Assembly (NCBI GenBank): GCA_937871785.1
Contig: CALMON010000246.1
Coordinates: forward strand, 1-41,259
Reading direction: 5' to 3'
Length of the DNA: 41,259 bases
From: an uncultured Granulicella sp.
GTDB lineage: Bacteria > Acidobacteriota > Terriglobia > Terriglobales > Acidobacteriaceae
Shown piece by piece: positions 1 through 6,776 of this stretch. Under the pieces are notes generated by a model that was not told the DNA's origin, searched no databases, and saw only the letters and a program-made list of their open reading frames with translations. The position numbers and the translations under genes are program-made. Each line of letters opens with the position of its first letter. Position 1 is the first letter of the stretch.

Positions 1-33
1 TTGAACCCATCCAGTGGAGCACGGGAGATGGCG

Positions 34-678
34 TCACTCCTCCGGAGAACCAGAATTTGCGGAGGGGAGGGGAGCGGTCTCAAAGAGACCCTCGGGCAAG
101 TCCATGTCGATGCGACGCTCAGCGATGTTTACCGAACTGAGCTGGCTGCGGACGAAGGGCACCAGGGCGGCTTCCGGATCGTTCCCAGAGATCCGGGAAC
201 ACGCTGGCACAACGCAGAGCAGCGGCGGAGCGTCTTCGAGGCGAGTGCGGCCATCCGAAGACATGGCGAATTCGATGTCGACGACCTCACCGGCCAGAAC
301 ATTGCCATTGAAAAGCCGGCAGCCGATCAGGTCGCTCACGTAGAAGGTGTCGGCGCCAAGCGCGGGGCGTTCCTGCGCCGGAAGCATCAGGCGCGTTCCG
401 GCCAGGGCTTCCGCTTCCGTAATGCTGTTGCAGCCGGGAAGCTTGACGACCACGCGGCCGGCGTTTTTGCCGGTGGGCAGCCAGTGCTCCTCCAGGACGA
501 CGCGTTCTGCCGTCGCTGCCGGGGCGGTTGCATCGCGAGGCACCAGGAACACCCCGGCCGGAGCGGCAAGGAGGTCCGGGGTATCGGTAAGGAGGTCGGC
601 GAGCAGCTCGCCTCGGCGTCCTTGCGGACGAAGAAGGCGAGCAAGTGTGACAAAGTCGGATGAAGAGTCTGGCGGCAC
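34..678 (-). CDS. rimM: Ribosome maturation factor RimM
   Basis: RimM binds ribosomal protein S19 and helps mature the 16S rRNA head domain of the 30S subunit. The protein shows the RimM N-terminal beta-barrel opening (FVTLARLLRPQGRRGE), the central E-W...G..V.KLPG...EAEALAG segment, and the PRC-like C-terminal half (FYVSDLIGCRLFNG, then VPFV and DLPEGLFE). It is the third gene of a leftward rpsP-khpA-rimM operon. I place the start at the GTG at 678 because homology begins about nine residues later, giving 214 residues, somewhat longer than the usual 170-185. An ATG at 720 preceded by GGGAG is an alternative start. The C-terminal tail (about 15 residues after the family core) is poorly conserved. 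trmD would be expected next, off the left edge. Confidence 0.93.
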   Translation of the reverse strand: MPPDSSSDFVTLARLLRPQGRRGELLADLLTDTPDLLAAPAGVFLVPRDATAPAATAERVVLEEHWLPTGKNAGRVVVKLPGCNSITEAEALAGTRLMLPAQERPALGADTFYVSDLIGCRLFNGNVLAGEVVDIEFAMSSDGRTRLEDAPPLLCVVPACSRISGNDPEAALVPFVRSQLSSVNIAERRIDMDLPEGLFETAPLPSANSGSPEE

Positions 679-843
679 CCGTTTATTGTAGGCGTGATGG
701 TGGAAAGTTGCGCCGCACATTGGCTCCCATGTGCTGAACGAGGTGTCGCCCCGCACTGCCATTTGGCTGATGTCTATGCGCTTGACGCGCAGGTGTGGAC
801 GCGAATTGCGAGAAGGTTGAACGCGGATGCCGGATGAGCGAAT

Positions 844-1152
844 CTACCGATTGAAATTCGGCTCGCTCTCTCCATTCTCAACAATGTCGAGAGAAAAGCG
901 ATGCTGAAACTTCATGCTGGCCGCGCCCAGGATCGTCCGCAAGGATCGCGCTGTGCGGCCCTGCTTGCCGATCACCTTGCCGATGTCGTTCGCGGCGACG
1001 CGGAGTCGCAGCAGGGTGGCGTCGCCGTCGGCAAGCGCTTCGACGTGTACCGCGTCCGGCTCGTCAACGAGAGCTTTCGCGATCTGGTTCATAAGTTCAA
1101 GCATGTCGGGAACAGGATTGTTCCCCACCATCGGATCTGCCGTTTCGGCCAT
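844..1152 (-). CDS. khpA: KH-domain RNA-binding protein KhpA
   Basis: This is a small single-KH-domain RNA-binding protein of 102 residues. The diagnostic GxxG loop is present (VIGKQGRTARSLRTIL, about residues 60-75) after the LRLRVAANDIG strand. It has a family-typical C-terminal strand followed by a short acidic/Asn-rich tail. KhpA proteins usually lie between rpsP and rimM, exactly as here, and have been linked in other bacteria to RNA binding with KhpB and to cell-size control. The spacer from rpsP (230 bases) is unusually long for this operon and holds two inverted repeats, so this gene may be attenuated or processed separately from rpsP. Confidence 0.9.
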   Translation of the reverse strand: MAETADPMVGNNPVPDMLELMNQIAKALVDEPDAVHVEALADGDATLLRLRVAANDIGKVIGKQGRTARSLRTILGAASMKFQHRFSLDIVENGESEPNFNR

Positions 1153-1238
1153 TCGCGCGTTTCCTCGGAGACTTGCGACCTGCGTCGCAAAATTCTTGCT
1201 GTCCGGAGTTGCCGGACCAGGCCCGTTTACCAGCGACT

Positions 1239-1260
1239 GTTGCCTAACTAGTTAAGCAAC
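1239..1260 (-). repeat. Inverted repeat in the rpsP-khpA spacer (proximal)
   Basis: A 22-base near-palindrome: GTTGC and GCAAC arms around the perfect palindrome TAACTAGTTA, with one mismatched pair. It lies about 90 bases upstream of khpA and directly downstream (in transcript sense) of a larger hairpin. It could be an RNA stem or a dimeric protein-binding site. Nothing in the sequence decides between these. Confidence 0.5.
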
Positions 1261-1261
1261 C

Positions 1262-1304
1262 ACTCGCCACATAAAACCGCGATTTCGCGGCTTATGAGGC
1301 GAGT
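1262..1304 (-). terminator. Long hairpin between rpsP and khpA (attenuator or processing site)
   Basis: A 43-base inverted repeat. Outer arms ACTCGCC/GGCGAGT pair over 7 bases, then CATAA/TTATG, then an inner CCGCGA/TCGCGG stem, with only small internal mismatches. Read leftward, as this operon is transcribed, the inner stem is followed by TTTTA, so the short form resembles an intrinsic terminator, whereas the long form continues through the T-run. It sits downstream of rpsP and upstream of khpA, which suits partial termination or RNA processing that gives more S16 than KhpA/RimM. Confidence 0.6.
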
Positions 1305-1382
1305 TTACGTGAGGTCGGAAGGTACCGGGAGACTCTTTGGGAACTGCTCATGCGTGACCCAGGTTACTAAAGTTATAGTACT

Positions 1383-1655
1383 TTAGGCGGAGATCGGCTC
1401 GGCAACAGCTGTGGTGTTTTCGGAAGCCGCCGCGGCCTTCTTCAGCAGCTTGGCCATCGTGTCCGAAGGCTGCGCGCCCTTCGACATCCAGTAGGCGATG
1501 CGGTCCTGCTTCAGCAGGACGGTCGCCGGGTCGGTCCGCGGGTTGTAGGTGCCGACAACTTCTACCGAGCGGCCATTGCGGGCGCGATCCTTTTCAATAA
1601 CAACGACGCGATAGTGGGGCTGCTTGCGTGCGCCAACGCGCGCCAGACGAATCAT
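1383..1655 (-). CDS. rpsP: 30S ribosomal protein S16
   Basis: Ribosomal protein S16, a 90-residue component of the 30S body. The family signature is clear at the N-terminus (MIRLARVGARKQPHYRVVV, then RNGRSVEVVGTYNP) and continues through the DRIAYWMSKGAQPSDTMAKLL helix. I start at the ATG at 1655 because S16 proteins begin exactly with this M-I-R-L pattern; an upstream in-frame ATG at 1679 would add eight unconserved residues. The Ala/Glu-rich C-terminal tail is variable in the family. It is the first gene of the leftward rpsP-khpA-rimM operon. Confidence 0.96.
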   Translation of the reverse strand: MIRLARVGARKQPHYRVVVIEKDRARNGRSVEVVGTYNPRTDPATVLLKQDRIAYWMSKGAQPSDTMAKLLKKAAAASENTTAVAEPISA

Positions 1656-1752
1656 CAACACAGGGGTGTTTCCTCTCAAAACGCTTGAATGTTGTTCATG
1701 GGTCCCTGCGGCAGGGCTACTGTGTCACAATGCCTGGTGAAGAACCGAACAC

Positions 1753-2721
1753 CTAAGTATCACGGATTTCACTCGAATTCGCAAGGATTTCTGCATCAGA
1801 GTCCGCGACTGGCGGGAAGAGGAAGCGAAGCACCTGGTCGAAGCGAGCCGCCCAGGCTTCCTCGTCATGAACCGCCCCCGGAACCCGCAGGTAGGCGAGG
1901 TCGATCCCGTCGCGCCAGCCACGGAGCTCCAGCCGGCGGTGCAGAAGGTCTGTATCGCGCAGATGGCGCAAGCCTTCTCCCGTGCCCATATCGAGCCAGA
2001 TCTTCAGGGCCGGCCTGGGTTTTGCCGCATTCACCAACGCCAGAACGCTCCGGTTGTCCCACCAGACGGAAGGCGAGCAAACGGCCAGTTTGCCAAAGAC
2101 CGAGGGGTAATCCAGGCCGAGCGCCAGGGAGATCAGTCCGCCGAGCGAAGAGCCGCCAAGAGCCGTGTTGACGGCTTCTGGCAAGGTGCGGAAGCGCGCG
2201 TCTACTGCTGGTTTCAAGTCTTCGACCAACAAACGGCCGTAGCGACCGCCTTCGCCGCCACCGTAGCGCAGGGCGCGGGTCGGCGTGTACTCCGCCATGC
2301 GCCGCACCCCGGTATTGGCGACGCCCACCAGAATGACGGGTTCCACGAGGCCGCGGCGGATGAGGTCATCGGCTGTGGACCCCGCGCGCCAGGTGCGGTT
2401 CACAACGTAGGAGGTGCGACCATCGATGAGGTTCTGCCCGTCGTGAAGGTAGAAAACGGGGAAACGGCGCGAAGGCTCCGTCAGGTAGGCTTCAGGGAGG
2501 TACACGTTGATGTCGCGGTCATCGCGTAGAAACCGGGAGTGGAAACTGCGTGCGACGAGGTAGCGAGGGTTCTCGTCAAGCCAGTTGGACCGTCCGTCAG
2601 CGTAGGCGGGGGGTGGGAGTGGCTGCGGATCGAAGATCGCTGTCGCACCCTGCGCGGAGGAGAGTTTCTCGTCGTCGGAAAACAAAAGATTCAAAGGAAG
2701 ACTCAAAGGTAGACACTTCAA
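1753..2721 (-). CDS. Fes-like alpha/beta-hydrolase (enterochelin-esterase family)
   Basis: A predicted alpha/beta-hydrolase of the esterase D/Fes superfamily (putative serine esterase). Visible are a PVFYLHDGQNL strand-turn, the nucleophile elbow GGSSLGG (GxSxG with the second Ser as nucleophile), an LDMGTGEG segment in the usual acid region, and a late histidine (GAVHDEEAW). No signal peptide is seen, so it is likely cytoplasmic. The start is uncertain: no ATG occurs in the N-terminal region, the furthest upstream start is a TTG at 2721, and recognisable homology begins only around PPPAYADGRSNWLDENPR. It is transcribed away from the ATP-grasp cassette, so the 47 bases between may hold divergent promoters. 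Substrate unknown; siderophore esterase activity should not be assumed. Confidence 0.8.
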   Translation of the reverse strand: MKCLPLSLPLNLLFSDDEKLSSAQGATAIFDPQPLPPPAYADGRSNWLDENPRYLVARSFHSRFLRDDRDINVYLPEAYLTEPSRRFPVFYLHDGQNLIDGRTSYVVNRTWRAGSTADDLIRRGLVEPVILVGVANTGVRRMAEYTPTRALRYGGGEGGRYGRLLVEDLKPAVDARFRTLPEAVNTALGGSSLGGLISLALGLDYPSVFGKLAVCSPSVWWDNRSVLALVNAAKPRPALKIWLDMGTGEGLRHLRDTDLLHRRLELRGWRDGIDLAYLRVPGAVHDEEAWAARFDQVLRFLFPPVADSDAEILANSSEIRDT

Positions 2722-2768
2722 CCGGCGGTGCAGGTAGTCTTGAGACTAGCAGAGAGAACAGGCGGAGC

Positions 2769-3485
2769 ATGAACAGGGAATACCACAAATGGTACTCGCA
2801 CCAGCTTGGCCGTGAGATGGACATCCTGGTCTTCGGTCATGCCGGCCTGCCAGCGGTGGTCTTTCCTACGTCGCAGGGCCGCTTCTTCGAGTTTGAAGAG
2901 CGGGGCATGGTCAATGCGGTGCGCGACAAGCTTGAGGGTGGCCGACTACAACTGTTCTGCGTCGATTCGGTGGACGCGGAAAGCTGGTATAACCGTGGCG
3001 TTGGGCCTGACTGGCAGATTGCTCGGCACATTCAATACGAGAACTACATTCTTCGCGACGTTCTCCCGTTTCTTCGTTCAAGGAACGGAAGTCCTGCTTT
3101 GATCGCTCTTGGTTGTAGCTTCGGCGGCTACCACGCCGTCAATATTGCTCTTAGGCATCCTCATCTTTTCAGTGGGTTTCTATCCATGAGCGGTGCGTTC
3201 GACATGAAGGCGATCGGGTTTTTACGGGACTTCTATAACAACGATTGCTACTACAACCTTCCACTCGACTATGTTCCGCACATTCACGATCACGACTACC
3301 TCGAGGCGCTGCGACGGAACACGTACGTGTTGGCCACTGGAGTCCACGATCAGTGCTGGGACGACAATGAACGCATGGCCGCAACTCTACGAAATAAAGG
3401 TATTCCTGTGCAATTGGATGTTTGGGGAAACGACGCGCGCCACGACTGGCCTTGGTGGCAGGGTATGGTGCAGAAGTTTCTGTAA
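2769..3485 (+). CDS. Alpha/beta-hydrolase (COG4947-type esterase) of the amidoligase cassette
   Basis: A 238-residue alpha/beta-hydrolase and the first gene of the cassette. The nucleophile elbow is GCSFGG (Ser117), with a likely acid at Asp194 (GVHDQCWDD) and base at His225 (NDARHDWPWW), a complete triad in the right order. The start LGREMDILVFGHAG and the VFPTSQGRFFEFEERGM segment are typical of the 'esterase/lipase superfamily' group COG4947. The ATG at 2769 has GGAG very close upstream. The next gene follows after 32 bases. In this setting the enzyme may hydrolyse, deacylate or transfer an acyl group in the pathway run by the downstream ligases; that is inference. Hydrolase fold: high confidence; substrate: unknown. 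Confidence 0.85.
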   Translation: MNREYHKWYSHQLGREMDILVFGHAGLPAVVFPTSQGRFFEFEERGMVNAVRDKLEGGRLQLFCVDSVDAESWYNRGVGPDWQIARHIQYENYILRDVLPFLRSRNGSPALIALGCSFGGYHAVNIALRHPHLFSGFLSMSGAFDMKAIGFLRDFYNNDCYYNLPLDYVPHIHDHDYLEALRRNTYVLATGVHDQCWDDNERMAATLRNKGIPVQLDVWGNDARHDWPWWQGMVQKFL

Positions 3486-3517
3486 GTTTCGAGAGATTCT
3501 CCCAAAGGGCGGTAGCT

Positions 3518-4534
3518 ATGAAGAAAATTGGTGTCTTGTTCGGTATGGAGAATACATTTCCGGGAGCTCTGGTCGAGAAAATCAACTCGATGGAGCTTGA
3601 CGGCATCAGCGCGGAATTTGTGAAGGTCGGTGGAGTCGAAATGGCGAAGCCTTGCCCGTATGCGGTCATCGTCGATCGCATTTCGCACGATGTTCCTTTT
3701 TACAGGTCCTACCTCAAGAATGCGGTTCTCACCGGAACACAGGTCATCAACAATCCCTTTTGGTGGTCGGCTGACGACAAGTTCTTCAACTATGCGTTAG
3801 CTGAGAAGTTAGGTGTAGCCGCTCCCCGCACCGTGCTCCTTCCCCATAAGTATTTTCCTCCGATGACGACGGACCGGAGCTTTCGGAATCTTGAGTTTCC
3901 CTTACAGTGGGATGCTATCTTCGACTACGTGAAATTTCCCGCTTTCCTGAAGCCTCACGATGGCGGCGGATGGAGAGACGTCTATCACGTTCACAACCGC
4001 GAAGACTTCTTTGCTGCCTACGACCAATCCCGCGACCTATGCATGACCCTGCAGGCCGCCGTAAACTTCAAGGAATATTTTCGCTGCTACGTCGTCGGAC
4101 AGAAGGACGTTCGCATCATGGCGTACGACCCGCGGCGACCCCATGAGCATCGTTACGTGTTGGAGCTGCAGCAGTATCCCGATGGTCTGCTCGAACGGGT
4201 AGAAAAGGACGCGCTGACGTTGTGCAGAGCCTTGGGGTATGACCTTAACACGGTGGAATTTGCCGTAGAAGATGGCATTCCGTACGCAATCGATTTCATG
4301 AATCCCGCGCCCGATGCGGATCGGCATTCTGTCGGAGAAGACAATTTCGCCTGGATCGTCGACAAAGTGGCGGCGCTCGCTGTGGAGAAGGCGGAACAAG
4401 CTGCGCAGCCAGCGGAATTTCGCTGGTCGAGCTTTCTTCAGGGAAGCGCAAAGAACTCAACATCCCCAACACCGATAGCCCTCCCTCCTGCGAAGAAAGC
4501 TACAGCTACAAAACAAACCAAGCCGCTGAAATAG
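3518..4534 (+). CDS. ATP-grasp amide ligase (RimK/D-Ala-D-Ala ligase-like fold)
   Basis: A 338-residue ATP-grasp protein. Seen are an N-terminal pre-ATP-grasp segment (residues 1-80), a nucleotide-binding Lys145 in FLKPHDGGG, a long central domain, and the metal-binding end motif in EFAVEDGIPYAIDFMNP (Asp259 and Asn262). Members of this fold couple ATP hydrolysis to joining a carboxylate and an amine through an acyl-phosphate. The start at ATG 3518 follows AAAGGGCGG; the open frame reaches further upstream but overlaps the previous gene. After residue 308 the protein ends in a Ser/Thr/Pro/Lys-rich basic tail not part of the fold. It lies 31 bases upstream of the GCS2 ligase gene. Specific substrates cannot be read from the sequence. 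Confidence 0.87.
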   Translation: MKKIGVLFGMENTFPGALVEKINSMELDGISAEFVKVGGVEMAKPCPYAVIVDRISHDVPFYRSYLKNAVLTGTQVINNPFWWSADDKFFNYALAEKLGVAAPRTVLLPHKYFPPMTTDRSFRNLEFPLQWDAIFDYVKFPAFLKPHDGGGWRDVYHVHNREDFFAAYDQSRDLCMTLQAAVNFKEYFRCYVVGQKDVRIMAYDPRRPHEHRYVLELQQYPDGLLERVEKDALTLCRALGYDLNTVEFAVEDGIPYAIDFMNPAPDADRHSVGEDNFAWIVDKVAALAVEKAEQAAQPAEFRWSSFLQGSAKNSTSPTPIALPPAKKATATKQTKPLK

Positions 4535-4565
4535 CCTGTCGTACCACGCCTTCTGGAGGTCCGCT

Positions 4566-5675
4566 ATGCGCCCTACCTTCTCCTTGGGAATCGAGGAAGA
4601 GTATCAGACAATTGATCCCGAAACTCGAGATCTGAAGTCGCACATTGCTACAGAAATGCTGGAGCAGGGAAAGCTTCGACTCGAAGAGCGAGTAAAGGCG
4701 GAAATGCATCAGTCGGTGATCGAGGTCGGAACACGCATTTGTCAGAATATTGATGAAGCTCGGGTCGATATCTATGATTTGCGCAGAAACATGATTCGTC
4801 TCGCTGAGGAAAACGGTCTGGTTCTCGTTGCGGGAGCTACGCATCCTTTTGCGGACTGGAAGGACCAGGAAATTTACCCCGATCCGCGCTACGACAAAGT
4901 TGTTGAGGATTTGCAGCTTGTGGCGCGGTCGAACCTGATCTTCGGGCTTCATGTGCATGTCGGCATCGAAGATCGGGAAGACGCTATACGTATTATGAAT
5001 TCAATGCGGTATTTTCTCCCGCATATTCTTGCGTTGTCGACGAACTCTCCCTTTTGGCTGGGCATGGAGACCGGATACAAAAGTTATCGGGCAAAGGTGT
5101 TTGAACACTTTCCAAGAACGAACATCCCCGATTATTTCTCCGGGTATTCGGAGTTTGAGAGTTATGTTAACTTGCTCGTGAAAACCAACAGCATCGATAA
5201 CGCGAAAAAAATCTGGTGGGATATTCGTCCGCATCCCTATTTCAACACGATCGAGGTTCGCGTCTGCGATATTCCTCTCAGGGCGGAGGAGACCATTGCT
5301 ATCGCGGCATTGATCCAGGCCACGGCTTGCAAATTATGGAAGTTACATGAGAGCAATCTGGATTTCCGTCAGTATTCGCGAGCTTTGCTGATGGAAAATA
5401 AATTCCGAGCCGTCCGGTACGGTCTGGACGGTAAATTGATCGATTTCGGCAAGCAGGAGGAGGTCGATGAGCGGGTCCTTATCGGAGAATACCTCCGTTT
5501 CGTAGCGGACGAGGCAGACGAGTTGGGAAGCTGCGATGCCATCGAGCATATCCACCACATGCTTGAGCAGGGCTCCGGAGCTGATCGTCAGTTGAGGGTT
5601 TTCCGTGAGACCGGGAACCTTAAAAAGGTTGTTGACTATATGGTGGAAGAGACCCGCGCGGGTCTGGGATTGTAA
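4566..5675 (+). CDS. Carboxylate-amine ligase, GCS2/YbdK family
   Basis: A member of the glutamate-cysteine ligase type 2 family (YbdK-like carboxylate-amine ligases), glutamine-synthetase fold, 369 residues, as usual for the family. Diagnostic motifs: GIEEEYQ (residues 8-14, metal and substrate glutamates), EVGT (about 53), GLHVHVG (about 127), and WDIRPHPYFNTIEVRVCD (about 218-236). A strong GGAGG precedes the ATG. E. coli YbdK shows only weak gamma-glutamylcysteine ligase activity, and this organism encodes bacillithiol synthesis (BshC), so a role in glutathione synthesis is unlikely. Third gene of a five-gene operon with two ATP-grasp proteins, so it probably joins an amino acid or amine to a cassette-specific intermediate. 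Confidence 0.93.
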   Translation: MRPTFSLGIEEEYQTIDPETRDLKSHIATEMLEQGKLRLEERVKAEMHQSVIEVGTRICQNIDEARVDIYDLRRNMIRLAEENGLVLVAGATHPFADWKDQEIYPDPRYDKVVEDLQLVARSNLIFGLHVHVGIEDREDAIRIMNSMRYFLPHILALSTNSPFWLGMETGYKSYRAKVFEHFPRTNIPDYFSGYSEFESYVNLLVKTNSIDNAKKIWWDIRPHPYFNTIEVRVCDIPLRAEETIAIAALIQATACKLWKLHESNLDFRQYSRALLMENKFRAVRYGLDGKLIDFGKQEEVDERVLIGEYLRFVADEADELGSCDAIEHIHHMLEQGSGADRQLRVFRETGNLKKVVDYMVEETRAGLGL

Positions 5676-5718
5676 GTAGTTCGGTAGTGACAAGAATTTG
5701 GAAGTGATGGAAGGCCGT

Positions 5719-6753
5719 ATGACAGATCTATTACAAGTGAAGTTCCCTGATGAATTTTCACCAGGTGCCCGCAATGCCATTGTGACGTGCCTTCGTATCA
5801 ACCCGTCTGAAAAGGTGACACTCATCACAGATCGCCGCTGTCTGGAGATTGCCGCGTCTTTGGCAGCTGAGTTGGAGGCGAGTGGTTGCACATGGCATTC
5901 TTTTGTTCTTGAAGAGGTTGCGGCCCGACCGCTGGCTGGCATGCCTCAGGTAGTTCTCGATGACATGGAAACCTCGATAGTGAGTATTTTCGCAGTGCAA
6001 GTTCAGCCGAATGAACTGCGCTCGCGCATGGACATGACGGATGTCGTGAACCGTCGCCACATGCGGCACGCGCACATGGTGAACATCACGCCTGAGGTAA
6101 TGGTAGAGGGAATGCGTGCGGACTTCAACGCCGTTGACCGCCTAAGCCAAGTGGTGCTCGATAAGGTGCGGGAAGCGAGCTATATTCGGGCGACCACGGC
6201 GGCTGGAACGAACATTCGCGCGGAGATGAACCCGGAGTACAAATGGCTGAAGACTTCAGGGATCATCAGCACAGAAAAATGGGGAAATCTGCCAGGTGGC
6301 GAGTGCTTCACATCGCCAGGCGAGGTTAACGGAAGATTTGTTGTAGACGGTGTTGTGGGAGATTTCCTCTGCGCTGAGTACGGGATTCTGCAGGAAACGC
6401 CGTTGACTATTGAGCTTGAAAACAATCGGATTACTTCCATCTCTTCCCGCAATAAAGAGTTAGAAAAGCAGTTCTGGCAGTACACCCACACGGATGAGAA
6501 CTCCGACCGGGTGGGTGAGTTTGCGATTGGAACAAACATCGGAGTGGAACGAGTAATTGGAAATATTCTTCAGGATGAGAAGTTCCCCGGCATCCACATC
6601 GCTTTTGGAGATCCTTATGGGACGCACACGGGAGCTCCGTGGAAGTCGACGACGCACATCGACGTGGTTGGTCTTTCCTTCAACATCTGGCTAGGCAGAC
6701 CTGACGGCGAAGAACAAATTATGAGTGAGGGTAAGTTTCTCATTGAAGCATAG
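5719..6753 (+). CDS. M29-like metallo-aminopeptidase (aminopeptidase T/AmpS-type, COG2309)
   Basis: A 344-residue protein of the thermophilic aminopeptidase group. Motifs: AGTNIRAEM, LPGGECFTSPGEVNGRFVVDG, GEFAIGTN, HIAFGDPYGTH and STTHIDVVG. Candidate dinuclear metal ligands in the family's order are Glu195, Glu267, His293, Tyr300, His313 and Asp315, all present, so it looks catalytically competent. It is slightly shorter than free M29 enzymes (about 400). I start at ATG 5719 because GGAAGG lies 4 bases upstream; an ATG at 5707 and a TTG at 5698 are alternatives. Its place between ligase genes suggests removal of an N-terminal residue from a pathway peptide, or clearance of mis-made products. 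That is inference. Confidence 0.85.
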   Translation: MTDLLQVKFPDEFSPGARNAIVTCLRINPSEKVTLITDRRCLEIAASLAAELEASGCTWHSFVLEEVAARPLAGMPQVVLDDMETSIVSIFAVQVQPNELRSRMDMTDVVNRRHMRHAHMVNITPEVMVEGMRADFNAVDRLSQVVLDKVREASYIRATTAAGTNIRAEMNPEYKWLKTSGIISTEKWGNLPGGECFTSPGEVNGRFVVDGVVGDFLCAEYGILQETPLTIELENNRITSISSRNKELEKQFWQYTHTDENSDRVGEFAIGTNIGVERVIGNILQDEKFPGIHIAFGDPYGTHTGAPWKSTTHIDVVGLSFNIWLGRPDGEEQIMSEGKFLIEA

Positions 6754-6776
6754 TTTCTGGCAGATCAGAGGTGTAC

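Noticed and set aside
1-33. Start of trmD on the leftward strand (ATG at 10 or GTG at 22).
   Set aside because: trmD is expected after rimM, but the few codons visible do not match the conserved TrmD start, so no call was made.
4566-5675. Reading the GCS2 gene as glutamate-cysteine ligase for glutathione.
   Set aside because: No glutathione synthetase is adjacent, YbdK-type enzymes have weak activity of this kind, and bshC indicates bacillithiol as the cell's thiol.
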